Shown here: piece by piece, positions 25,321 through 33,789 of the stretch | Position numbering within the stretch: the stretch's first letter is position 1 | How the letters are laid out: each line of letters starts with the position of its first letter | From: Duganella sp. Root1480D1 | GTDB lineage: Bacteria; Pseudomonadota; Gammaproteobacteria; Burkholderiales; Burkholderiaceae_D | Direction of reading: 5' to 3' | NCBI RefSeq assembly: GCF_001427305.1 | Contig: NZ_LMFZ01000012.1 | Coordinates: forward strand, 372,001 to 436,000 | DNA: 64,000 bases | Translations under genes and position numbers: made by a program | Notes under the pieces: generated by a model | Seen by the model: only the letters and a program-made list of their open reading frames with translations | Told to the model about the DNA's origin: nothing | Database searches by the model: none

Positions 25321-27960
25321 ACGCACCTCACCAGCCAAGGTACGCAAGCGCAAGGAATTGCGCAGTGTCGCCAGACTGGCTTTAGACGCAATGTACAAGC
25401 TCACTGCTTCGCCAGGCAGCAGCGTTATTGCGTTATCGGCAATCTCGGCATCAGCGTCGCCGAAATCGATCCACAGGGCGCGCGCGAGCGTCGCAGCACG
25501 CAGTGCCAGCACAAAGCCGGTGCCGTCACGGCGCAGCGCGGCATGCAGGCCGGGATCTGTCCAGCGCATATCCTTCGCGGCCTTGAAATAGACCACGCGG
25601 CGCGAGGCCGGTTCACCCTCTGTTTGCAAGTCGAATACCGCGACCGTCGATGCGGGATCGGCGCTGCCCAACAAATCCGCGTCGCTAAAGCTGGCCAGCC
25701 GGACAGCCGACAGGGGCGCAATGTCGACCGGCTTGCGCTCGTCGCGCAGCAGCTTGCCGTCGAGCGTCATCAGCCGCATTCGCAACTCCCCGCGCACCGG
25801 GTGACTGCGATCGTTGAGCAGGCTGAGAGCAGTCTTTCCTTCCGCGTCCCGCAGCGCGGCCACTGCAACGGGCGCATAAAAACGGCGCGCATGGAACTGC
25901 AGCGCCTTCCAGCGGCCGAACCAGTCCACGCTCGACCAGGAAGCGCCCGGCCATACGTCGTTAAGCTGCCAGTACAACGAGCCCATGGTGTAGGGCCGGC
26001 TGGCGCGGTGATGCAAAGCCGCCAATTCGATGCCTTCGGCCTGCGCGGCCTGGCTAAGGTAGACGAAATTTTCAAAGTCCTTCGGCAGGCCAAATTCGTA
26101 CTCCACATACTTCATCAGGCGTTCATTGCCCTTCCCGGCCAGGAACTTCTGGTGGGCTTCGATGACGGGCGTGGCGATTCCTTGCTCGCCGCGCCTGGCG
26201 AAGGCGTCGATGCTGCGCTGCACCGGCCACGCCTGAAGGCCATATTCGGACATGAAGCGCGGCGTGATGCCCAGGTATTTTGAAGGCGGATGGGCCGGAT
26301 TGCCCCACACTTCCCAGTAGTGCATGTCGCCACTGCTTGGCGTATTGGCCGCTTCGGCCAGGTCGTCGCTGGGCGAACTGGCCCAGTAGGCGATGCCGCC
26401 GCCCTCCTCCGCCACGACCTTGCGCAGCTCAGTACCGAAAAGCTGCACATATCCGTTCCAGACCTTGGCGGCGAACGTTGGATCGGCATCCATCATCTCC
26501 TTGCCGGCCCCCCAGTACTTCCAGGCGATTTCTTCCTCGTTATTGCCGCACCACAGGACCAGGCTCGGATGGTTGCGCAGGCGCCGCACATTGTCGCGCG
26601 CTTCAGCGGCGACATTGGCGCGGAAGGCATCGTCATAGGCTGGCGGCATGCCGCCGCCGAACATGAAGTCCTGCCACACCAGCAGGCCAAGTTCGTCAGC
26701 CAGGTCAAAGAAATCGTCGCTCTCGTAGTAACCGCCGCCCCAACTGCGCAGGAAGTTCATGTTGGCATCGCGCGCCGATTGCAGGACGCGGCGTAATTGC
26801 GCCTTGCTCACGCGCGGCTGGAACATATCGAACGGAATGCTGTTCGCCCCCTTGGCGAACACCGGAATGCCGTTAACCTCGAAATAAAAGCTCTTGCCCT
26901 TGTCGTCCGGTTCGCGGCGCAAGGCGACGCTGCGCAAGCCGGTACGCGCGCTGGCTTTGGCCACGGTCACCTTGCCGTCACTGATTTCGACCTCGAAGCG
27001 GTACAAGGGCTGTGCGCCATAGCCGTTCGGGAACCAGCGCTGCGGACTCTCGATGCGCACGGGAAGTTCGATACGATTTTCACCTGCGCGCATCTCAACA
27101 CGGCGCAGTGCAGCCAGCGAGCGCTTGCCGCCCGGTGCAGTCTGCCACAGGCGCAGGTCGAACGTGCCATTACGCACGGCATCGGCCGAGACGACGGCGG
27201 CGATATCGGCGCGTGCTTCATCCACGCGATCCTGGCGCAGTTGCAGGTTGTCGATGCGCACGGCATCCCAGCTCTCCAGCACGACCGGTTTCCAGATGCC
27301 GGCGGTAACGTAGCGCGGCCCCCAATCCCAACCATAGTGATAGCCTGGCTTGCGGGCAAAGTTGCCGGTCATCGCGTCCGGCGGTTCGTCGCCATACGGC
27401 GAGGGATAGTTGCCTGCCAATTTGCGCGGCATGGCTCGCACCGCAGGCAGCAGCCTGGCGATCGGCGAACGCAGCACGATGCGCAGCTCATTGCCTTTGG
27501 TGCGCAGCTTGCCTTTCACCGGAATGCGCCAGGTACGGAAAGCGTTATCAGCGTCGGTCAGCTTTTCGCCATTCAGCCACACCTCCGCGAAGGTATCCAG
27601 GCCTTCAAACACCAGGTCATTGCGGGCGGCCTGGCGCGGCGCATCGAAGCGCGTGCGGTATTCCCAATCAGCGAGCCCGATCCATTGCAAGCCGGCTTCC
27701 GGCGCGCCAACGTAGGGATCGGGGATCAGCTTGTTCGCAAACAGGTCGGTATGCACAGTGCCAGGAACTCTCGCTGCATGCCAGGGCAGGGCTTCGGGAT
27801 GCGCAGCCAATTGCGCGTTGCCGGGCACGAGCCTGAATGTCCAGCCTTGGTCGATGACGGCGCGGTTCGGCGTGGCAGCTGTCGCAACTGCGGCAACCAC
27901 TGTCAGGAACAGGCCAAGCAGCAGGGCCACCAGGGAACGCCAGTACAGGTGCGTGCTCAT
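25312..27960 (-). CDS. Glycoside hydrolase family 2 beta-mannosidase
   Basis: 882 residues with an N-terminal signal/membrane segment (LVALLLGLFLTVVAAVATAA). The GH2 sugar-binding domain has VPGTVHTDLFANKLIPDPY and HYGWDWGPR, a hallmark of beta-mannosidases. The barrel shows FLRSWGGGYYESDDFFDLAD, the acid/base region CGNNEEEIAW and the nucleophile region FMSEYGLQAWP. It should release mannose from beta-linked mannosides, such as the beta-1,4 core mannose of N-glycans or manno-oligosaccharides. The start overlaps the stop of the halogenase-like gene (ATGA). Confidence 0.92.
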   Translation of the reverse strand: MSTHLYWRSLVALLLGLFLTVVAAVATAATPNRAVIDQGWTFRLVPGNAQLAAHPEALPWHAARVPGTVHTDLFANKLIPDPYVGAPEAGLQWIGLADWEYRTRFDAPRQAARNDLVFEGLDTFAEVWLNGEKLTDADNAFRTWRIPVKGKLRTKGNELRIVLRSPIARLLPAVRAMPRKLAGNYPSPYGDEPPDAMTGNFARKPGYHYGWDWGPRYVTAGIWKPVVLESWDAVRIDNLQLRQDRVDEARADIAAVVSADAVRNGTFDLRLWQTAPGGKRSLAALRRVEMRAGENRIELPVRIESPQRWFPNGYGAQPLYRFEVEISDGKVTVAKASARTGLRSVALRREPDDKGKSFYFEVNGIPVFAKGANSIPFDMFQPRVSKAQLRRVLQSARDANMNFLRSWGGGYYESDDFFDLADELGLLVWQDFMFGGGMPPAYDDAFRANVAAEARDNVRRLRNHPSLVLWCGNNEEEIAWKYWGAGKEMMDADPTFAAKVWNGYVQLFGTELRKVVAEEGGGIAYWASSPSDDLAEAANTPSSGDMHYWEVWGNPAHPPSKYLGITPRFMSEYGLQAWPVQRSIDAFARRGEQGIATPVIEAHQKFLAGKGNERLMKYVEYEFGLPKDFENFVYLSQAAQAEGIELAALHHRASRPYTMGSLYWQLNDVWPGASWSSVDWFGRWKALQFHARRFYAPVAVAALRDAEGKTALSLLNDRSHPVRGELRMRLMTLDGKLLRDERKPVDIAPLSAVRLASFSDADLLGSADPASTVAVFDLQTEGEPASRRVVYFKAAKDMRWTDPGLHAALRRDGTGFVLALRAATLARALWIDFGDADAEIADNAITLLPGEAVSLYIASKASLATLRNSLRLRTLAGEVRVY

Positions 27961-29477
27961 GGCGCGCTCGCCTTCCAATGGCGCTCAATCCACTCCTGGT
28001 GGGTCGGCATGGCGGCAACCGCGCTTGCCAGCATCGCGCGCATGCTTTCGACCACGTCGACCAGTTTTTCCTCTGGCATGTCGTCCACGATCGGGTGGTA
28101 GCTTTGCGGAACAATGCGCTGGCCCAGCATCACCTGCACCCAGCTTGGCAACGCGAAGAAGTCTTCGCCATTGCGGAAGTAGCGGCCATCGTAGCGGAAT
28201 AATTCGATTGCCTCGTGCAGGCTCTCCGGAATCGGCATGGTGCGGCAATAGTCCCAGAACGGCGAGTCGTTGCGCTCCGTGGCGTTGTAATGCAGGATCA
28301 GGAAGTCGCGCACCCGTTCATATTCGAATACGGACTCGCGGTTGAAGCGTTCCGCCAGCAAAGGGTTGAAGTCGCGTTTAGGGAATAGTCCCAGCAATCG
28401 GGTGATGCCGGATTGCGCCAGGTAGATGCTGGTGGATTCAAGAGGCTCGAGGAATCCGCTGGCCAGCCCAAGCGCCACCACATTCTTGTTCCAGAACTTC
28501 TTGCGCATGCCGGTGGTGAAGCGCAGTGCGCGCGGCTCTGCCAGCGCCTTGCCGTCCAGGTTCGCCAGCAAGGTCGCGGCGGCCTCGTCGTCGCTGATAT
28601 GCCGGCTCGAATAGACGTAGCCATTGCCGGTGCGGTGCTGGAGCGGGATGCGCCACTGCCAGCCCGCCGTGCGCGCGGTGGAGCGCGTGTACGGCGCGAT
28701 CGGCGTTACGCCCTCGCACGGCACCGCCATGGCGCGGTCGCACGGGAGCCAGTGGCTCCAGTCCACATAGCCGGTTTTCAGTGTCTGCTCGATCAACAGC
28801 CCGCGGAATCCCGAACAATCGATGAACAACTCACCATCGACAACCTGCCCGCTTTCCAGCGTCACCGATTCGATAAAGCCGTCGTCGGCGCGCTGGTTCA
28901 CACCGACGATCTTGCCCTCGATTCGCTGGACCCCGCGCTGCTCGCCCAGTTCGCGCAGGAAGCGCGCATACAGGCTGGCGTCGAAGTGGTAGGCATAGGC
29001 GATGTCGGCCAGCGGAGAGCCGGGCGACGCGTTGCGGTCGCAGGGTGCGAACTTGCCCTGCGGCGCCATCACGGTCTGCGGCGAGTATTCGCCAATCGGC
29101 GCCGCGCGCCCGGATTGATACAGCTTGAGCCAGAACTGGTGGAAAGGCAGCGGCCCGACCGAGCGGCCGATAGTGCCGAAGCCGTGGATATAGCTGTCGC
29201 CGAGGCGGCTCCAATCCTTGAATTCAATACCGAGTTTGATCGTGCCCTGCGTCCGCTTGATGAATTCGGCCTCGTCGATGCCGAGCATTTGCCCGTTGAA
29301 CAGCCGGATATGCGGAACGCTTGCTTCGCCCACGCCGACGATGCCGATTTCCTCGGACTCGATCAGGCGCACCGAAGCCCCCTTGCCAAGATAGGTGGCC
29401 AAAGCGGCAGCGGCCATCCAGCCCGCGCTCCCGCCACCGACGATTGTGATCTTGCTGATTCGGTTGTGCTGGTTCAT
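27957..29477 (-). CDS. Flavin-dependent tryptophan-halogenase-family protein
   Basis: 506 residues. The FAD-binding GGGSAGW lies near residue 15. A lysine in the position of the halogenase catalytic Lys is present (TIKLGIEFKDW, Lys81), and the WxWxIP motif GWQWRIP, which separates halogenases from monooxygenases, is intact. LEPLESTSIYLAQSGI near the C-terminus is also typical. In Xanthomonadales and Caulobacterales, members of this family often sit beside carbohydrate TonB receptors, as here, where the role is unknown. It lies between the receptor and beta-mannosidase. The ATG at 29477 was chosen because the upstream in-frame codon is a TTG. Whether it halogenates anything cannot be told. Confidence 0.88.
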   Translation of the reverse strand: MNQHNRISKITIVGGGSAGWMAAAALATYLGKGASVRLIESEEIGIVGVGEASVPHIRLFNGQMLGIDEAEFIKRTQGTIKLGIEFKDWSRLGDSYIHGFGTIGRSVGPLPFHQFWLKLYQSGRAAPIGEYSPQTVMAPQGKFAPCDRNASPGSPLADIAYAYHFDASLYARFLRELGEQRGVQRIEGKIVGVNQRADDGFIESVTLESGQVVDGELFIDCSGFRGLLIEQTLKTGYVDWSHWLPCDRAMAVPCEGVTPIAPYTRSTARTAGWQWRIPLQHRTGNGYVYSSRHISDDEAAATLLANLDGKALAEPRALRFTTGMRKKFWNKNVVALGLASGFLEPLESTSIYLAQSGITRLLGLFPKRDFNPLLAERFNRESVFEYERVRDFLILHYNATERNDSPFWDYCRTMPIPESLHEAIELFRYDGRYFRNGEDFFALPSWVQVMLGQRIVPQSYHPIVDDMPEEKLVDVVESMRAMLASAVAAMPTHQEWIERHWKASAP

Positions 29478-29494
29478 TGCGGCACCCAAAACAG

Positions 29495-29528
29495 GAAAAA
29501 ACCTCCCCAGCCGCGAGGCGTGGGGAGG
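29495..29528 (-). terminator. Terminator between the TonB receptor and the halogenase-like gene
   Basis: On the minus strand an 8-bp stem CCTCCCCA/TGGGGAGG with an 11-base loop is followed by seven T's (29495-29501). It lies 13 bases past the receptor stop and would let the receptor be made in excess over the downstream enzymes. Confidence 0.85.
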
Positions 29529-29541
29529 AAGGAGGGAAGCA

Positions 29542-32500
29542 TCAGAACTTGTAGTTCAGGCCAAAGTAGGCAATGCGGCCGGCATAACCGTTGGAATAGA
29601 AGCGGTCCTTGGTGTCGTTACCCAAGTGGGAGCGCGTTTCTTCCTTGGTCAGGTTCAGCACCGAAGCGGTCAGGCTCAGCTCCTTGGTGATGTTGTAGGC
29701 CACGTTCAAGTCCACCTGGTAGTACGGCTCCTCATACACGTTCAAGCCGTTTTCCAGGCCATCCACCACTTCGCCGCGACGATTGTACGAAGCGCGCGCC
29801 AGGAACTTGTCGGTTTCGTAGAACACGGTCAAGTTCATCTGGTTTTTGGCGCTGCCCACCAGAGGGGATTCGCCAATCTTGGTGCCATCCGCCATGGTGA
29901 TATCGGCCTGGTTGGTCTTGTTATAGGTGTAGTTGAACTGGAAGCCGAGGCCCATGTCCAGGGTATGCTGTGCGTACAGTTCAACGCCTTTCGACACACC
30001 ATCACGGCCGCCCGCGCTGGTGGAGTAACGCTGCACGGTCACATTCTGGCCGCCGACGTTCATGGTCACGTCGCGCACCACAGGCACGGCGAAGTTGCTG
30101 ACGTTCTTGCGGAACAAGTCGATGCCGAGCACCGAGCCGCGGTGGAAGTACCACTCCAGGCCCAGGTCGAACTGCTTGGCCTTGTACGGTTCGAGCTGCT
30201 TGTTGCTGCCGGCGCCGAACCAGCCCTGCTGGTCGCCACCGCCGATCAGGCGGCGGTCGTTGACGTATTCCTGGCTGTAATACTGCAGCCCGCCCGGCGA
30301 GGCAATGTCGTTGTAGCTGGGGCGCGAGATCACCTTGGACGCGGCCGCGCGCAGCAGCAGGTCCTTGGTCAGGTCATAGGCCAGGTTGAAGCTTGGCAGC
30401 ACGTCGTTATAGGTGCGATCGAGCGAACTGACCACGAACGACGATTCGCGCGCCATGCTGTCCGGCAGCCTGGTGAAGCCGCTGGTGCAACCCGAACCGG
30501 CCGGTGCGCCGGCCGCAGGCAAACCGCCCGCCAAGCAAGGTGCCGGGTTGCCATTGGCGCCGTTGTAGAAGTAGTCGTTGTAGCTTTCCACCTGGTCGGT
30601 CGAATCGGCATGCTGCCTGGTGCGCACCAGGCGCAGGCCGACGTTGCCGCGCAGGCGCTCCGTCTTCACATTGGCTTGCAGGTAGGTGGAGGCAATCTTC
30701 TCGTCGACGTTGTAGACGAAGTTGTCTTCGTTACGGGTCTGCATCTGGCCATAGCTCTGGTTCAGGAAGGAGATGTAGGCCGGATAGTTAATCGCCGGGA
30801 AGGCGCTGGCATTGATGCCGCCTGCCAGGTTGCCCAGCGAGCCGCCATACAGGAACTGGGGCTGGAACTTGTTTGCAGTCGGATCGCAGCCGGCCTGGTA
30901 GCGCTTGTCGTAGTCGGACGGATCGGCGCCTTTGCAGACCCAGTAGTTGTTGCCGGTGGCGCGGTGGGTGCCGCCATTGCGATACTTGGCGCCGAATTGC
31001 AGCGAATCGAGCCAGTTGCTTTCGGAGTGCCAGGTCATGTCGGCCTGGACGTACTTCTGCTGGGTGCTGTTCTTGGTCCACGATGACGAAGTGGAACCGA
31101 GGTCGATTTCACCGATGCCCTTGCCCAGGTTGGCCATCAACTCCGGCGAGAACACCATGGTCGGGGTGCCGACCGTGTTCCAGGAGCTGGCGTAGTTACC
31201 GAGAGTCCAGCTGCCGTCCGCGTTCTGCAGGCGCGGCTTGATCGGCATCGTCATCTGCATTTGCGGGCCGCCGCTGGCCCAGGTACGGCCAAACTTAAAG
31301 ATGCCATCCAGCGACTGGCCGCGCCATTCGGCTTCAAAGTCGGCAGTCTGCGACAGCGATTTCTCCTGGTTGTAGCTGCCGGTGATCTGCGGCGTCGGGA
31401 TGGTGCAATCGTCCGGCCCCCAACCGCCAGGCTGCTTGCCGGCCGCTGCGGCTTGCGCCTCGCTGCAATAGTAAGCCTTGCCCGGATGGACGCTGTACTG
31501 CGCGCCGGTGACCAGGGTGCCGCTGCGGTCGAAGGTCAGGCCATCCAGCATGCGCCCGCCCGGCCAGTTGCCGTCGCCGCTGTAGCGAGCCAGGTTCCAC
31601 TCCGGAACCTTCAGGATATTGGTCTGCGAATTCTGCTTCAGGTCGAAGCGGAAGTAATTGGCGGTCAGGGTCAGGTTGCGTACCGGCTTGAACTGCATGG
31701 TCAACTGGCCGCCCTTGCGTTCACGCTCTTCGCTCTTCACGTTCAGGTTGACCGACGTCGGCATCATGAAGTTGGTGTAGTACTTGCCGTTCTGGTCGTA
31801 GAAGCCGGACTGCCCCCACCAGTATGAGCTAAGGTCTGAAGGCTTGCCATTGACGTCGGTGGCGGGATGAGCATCGTAATCGTCGCCATACCACTGCCAG
31901 TTTTCAGTGCTGGCGCTCATCGTGCGGGTGGTGCGCTTCTGGCTGGTCAAGCCGACCAGGATGCCGAAGCGGTTGTCGTCATCGTGCCAGGCGTATTGGC
32001 CGGAGAACTGTCCGTCGGTCTTCTTGGTGGTGTCTGCCCAGGTACCCTCCGCGGAAACGAAGCCGGAGCCGGATTTCACTTCCAGTGGGCGGCGGGTATG
32101 CAGGATCACGGTGCCGCCAACGCCGCCTTCATCGATGCGCGCTTCCGGCGTCTTGAACAGCTCCGCGCTGGACAGCATGTTCGACGGCAGCAGCGTGTAG
32201 TTGAACGAACGAGATGGGTCGCCATTGGATTCCGCCGTGGCGATGTAGTTGCCGTTCAACTGGGTCAGGGTCAGTTCCGACGACAGGCCGCGCACGCTGA
32301 CGTTCTTGCCTTCGCCGCCGCTGCGGGTCACTACCACGCCCGGCACGCGTTGCAGCGCATCGGCGACGTTCTTGTCAGGGAATTTGCCGATGTCTTCGGC
32401 GGTGATCACTTCAACGATCGAGTTGGCGTCGCGTTTCTGGTCGAGGCTTTTCTCGATCGCATAACGGTAACCGGTGACGACCACGGTATTCGGGTCGGCC

Positions 32501-32640
32501 TTCTGGTCGGGCGCCTGCTGGGTGGACGCGGTTTGTGCCTGGGCGCTGGCAAGGGAAAGCAGTGCCACGCTCACCGCCATGGCGATGGGCGTTGCGCGGC
32601 AGCCGCGCTGCCGTGAAGCGAGATGGGTTCTGAACGTCAT
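29542..32640 (-). CDS. TonB-dependent receptor, Xanthomonas/Caulobacter carbohydrate type
   Basis: 1032 residues. A signal peptide (MAVSVALLSLASAQAQ) is followed by a TonB-box-like TVVVTGYR, the plug domain (ITAEDIGKFPDKNVADALQRVPGV, VSVRGLSSELTLTQLNG) and a large beta-barrel ending in aromatic YFGLNYKF. This subfamily carries oligosaccharides across the outer membrane. Its position at the head of the halogenase/GH2 unit and next to the mannosidase operon suggests uptake of mannose-rich glycans. Its upstream region contains GTTTAnTAAAC-type sites C and D and a long palindrome. Confidence 0.93.
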   Translation of the reverse strand: MTFRTHLASRQRGCRATPIAMAVSVALLSLASAQAQTASTQQAPDQKADPNTVVVTGYRYAIEKSLDQKRDANSIVEVITAEDIGKFPDKNVADALQRVPGVVVTRSGGEGKNVSVRGLSSELTLTQLNGNYIATAESNGDPSRSFNYTLLPSNMLSSAELFKTPEARIDEGGVGGTVILHTRRPLEVKSGSGFVSAEGTWADTTKKTDGQFSGQYAWHDDDNRFGILVGLTSQKRTTRTMSASTENWQWYGDDYDAHPATDVNGKPSDLSSYWWGQSGFYDQNGKYYTNFMMPTSVNLNVKSEERERKGGQLTMQFKPVRNLTLTANYFRFDLKQNSQTNILKVPEWNLARYSGDGNWPGGRMLDGLTFDRSGTLVTGAQYSVHPGKAYYCSEAQAAAAGKQPGGWGPDDCTIPTPQITGSYNQEKSLSQTADFEAEWRGQSLDGIFKFGRTWASGGPQMQMTMPIKPRLQNADGSWTLGNYASSWNTVGTPTMVFSPELMANLGKGIGEIDLGSTSSSWTKNSTQQKYVQADMTWHSESNWLDSLQFGAKYRNGGTHRATGNNYWVCKGADPSDYDKRYQAGCDPTANKFQPQFLYGGSLGNLAGGINASAFPAINYPAYISFLNQSYGQMQTRNEDNFVYNVDEKIASTYLQANVKTERLRGNVGLRLVRTRQHADSTDQVESYNDYFYNGANGNPAPCLAGGLPAAGAPAGSGCTSGFTRLPDSMARESSFVVSSLDRTYNDVLPSFNLAYDLTKDLLLRAAASKVISRPSYNDIASPGGLQYYSQEYVNDRRLIGGGDQQGWFGAGSNKQLEPYKAKQFDLGLEWYFHRGSVLGIDLFRKNVSNFAVPVVRDVTMNVGGQNVTVQRYSTSAGGRDGVSKGVELYAQHTLDMGLGFQFNYTYNKTNQADITMADGTKIGESPLVGSAKNQMNLTVFYETDKFLARASYNRRGEVVDGLENGLNVYEEPYYQVDLNVAYNITKELSLTASVLNLTKEETRSHLGNDTKDRFYSNGYAGRIAYFGLNYKF

Positions 32641-32703
32641 GCGTGTCTCCTGGTTATGCCCGATGACGGGCTTTATATCGCGGTAGCAAGCCTCGAATCA
32701 TCG

Positions 32704-32714
32704 ATTTACTAAAC
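32704..32714. promoter_or_regulatory. GTTTAnTAAAC-like site C, upstream of the TonB receptor
   Basis: ATTTACTAAAC (GTTTAGTAAAT on the coding strand), one mismatch, 64 bases upstream of the receptor start. It is enclosed by a further inverted repeat, ATCATCG (32697-32703) and CGATGAT (32717-32723). Confidence 0.6.
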
Positions 32715-32786
32715 GACGATGATGCCGTTGCACATCGATGGGATCGCGTCCACTCAAGGAGAATTCTTACAAAAGAGGCTATGGCA

Positions 32787-32816
32787 CTTCAACAAACTTT
32801 CAAAGTTTGAATGAAG
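32787..32816. promoter_or_regulatory. Long palindrome upstream of the TonB receptor
   Basis: A perfect 17-bp palindrome CAAACTTTCAAAGTTTG (32793-32809) is flanked by CTTCA (32787-32791) and TGAAG (32812-32816). It may be an operator distinct from the GTTTAnTAAAC sites. The 32641-32890 gap otherwise shows no gene. Confidence 0.55.
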
Positions 32817-32825
32817 TTTAGTTTT

Positions 32826-32836
32826 GATTAGTAAAC
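32826..32836. promoter_or_regulatory. GTTTAnTAAAC-like site D
   Basis: GATTAGTAAAC, two mismatches in the left arm, about 190 bases before the TonB receptor start and 55 bases beyond the end of the CBM9-like gene. Confidence 0.4.
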
Positions 32837-32890
32837 AAGAGTGCGGCGGATTTGCGACAGTGGCTTTTCGCCCTGGAGCGATGCCGGCGG

Positions 32891-33655
32891 CTATTTGTTT
32901 AGTGTGGAAGTATTTTCGGAAAACTGCAGGTAGCCCCACCGGCCCGGCACATGCATGTCGATCAGGCCCTGCGGCGACCACACCCAGTTGTCTTCCTTCG
33001 GCTGGCCGGCAGTCCATTCCACGCGGCTGAAATTGATGCGCCAGGTGGTCCCGTGCCCAGGAAGCGGCACTGCCTGGCGCGAAGCGAAAGCACGCAGGGG
33101 ATAGGCGATTTCCACGGTCCAGCCCTGGTCCTTGTCGGCCGGCTGGTTCAGGGTTCCCTGCACGGCGATGGCGGTTTTCAGGCCTTCGATGTCCCAACTA
33201 TTGTCCGGCTGCCCATCCTCGTTGTAGGGCTTGGGCAGGAACAGGTCCCAGCCCGTATTGAGGGCGTTGATCTCGAATTCGTAATAGCTTTTGGTGTCCG
33301 GCAGCGGCTTGATGAAGACCTCGAAATCGTTGTCCTTGAAGATCACGGAATCGCGCTGCGTCAGCGTGGCTTTCACCTCCGGCTCTTCGAGTTCGGCGGC
33401 GATGTAGAGGAATTGCTCGTCCCACAGCATTTTCACGCGCGTGCGGAACTTCGGGCGCGGCTTGCTGTCGCCTTCGATGTCGACGAAATCGGAAGTCCAC
33501 GGCGCGTTCCGCCAGGCAGGGTCGTCCAGCTTTCCATCGATACGGATCGGGCCCGCAGCCCGCAGGCATTCATAGGCCAGCGGCGCGGACTCCCCGGCTG
33601 CGGTTGGAACGGCGCCAGCCAGCATGGCCCCAAATACGATAGCAAATGCCTTCAT
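32891..33655 (-). CDS. Secreted carbohydrate-binding protein, CBM9-like
   Basis: 254 residues with a signal peptide (MKAFAIVFGAMLAGAVPTAAG). The mature part follows the CBM9/DOMON-like plan: IRIDGKLDDPAWRNAPWTSDF, VKMLWDEQFLYIAAELEEPEV, DNDFEVFIKP, YYEFEINALNTGWDLF, GWTVEIAYPLRAF, WRINFSRVEW. Such stand-alone secreted domains are linked to glycan-using loci, where they may bind the polymer. It has its own sigma-70 promoter and GTTTAnTAAAC-type sites in front. The ATG was chosen over the upstream TTG, with GGAGGG about 8 bases before it. Confidence 0.82.
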   Translation of the reverse strand: MKAFAIVFGAMLAGAVPTAAGESAPLAYECLRAAGPIRIDGKLDDPAWRNAPWTSDFVDIEGDSKPRPKFRTRVKMLWDEQFLYIAAELEEPEVKATLTQRDSVIFKDNDFEVFIKPLPDTKSYYEFEINALNTGWDLFLPKPYNEDGQPDNSWDIEGLKTAIAVQGTLNQPADKDQGWTVEIAYPLRAFASRQAVPLPGHGTTWRINFSRVEWTAGQPKEDNWVWSPQGLIDMHVPGRWGYLQFSENTSTLNK

Positions 33656-33682
33656 CAAAGTGCCCTCCCTGGATGGTCAAAA

Positions 33683-33711
33683 CTTATATCAAGGAGACAA
33701 GGCCGGTTCAA
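33683..33711 (-). promoter_or_regulatory. Sigma-70 promoter of the CBM9-like gene
   Basis: On the minus strand -35 TTGAAC (33706-33711) and -10 TATAAG (33683-33688) with 17 bases between them. Confidence 0.7.
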
Positions 33712-33735
33712 CTGGCCTGGCGAAATTCGGCCACT

Positions 33736-33756
33736 CTTTAGTGAACTTTAGTAAAC
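33736..33756. promoter_or_regulatory. Tandem GTTTAnTAAAC-like sites E, divergent region CBM9/araC
   Basis: CTTTAGTGAAC (33736-33746) and CTTTAGTAAAC (33746-33756) are spaced exactly 10 bases, about one helical turn. They lie between the CBM9-like gene and the divergent AraC-type regulator gene. Confidence 0.6.
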
Positions 33757-33789
33757 TGGGAATGTCCGTCCCGTCTTCCTGGTGTCCTC

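Noticed and set aside
29395..31086. Open frame of 563 codons on the plus strand opposite the TonB receptor
   Set aside because: Antisense to the receptor barrel; composition typical of a shadow frame.
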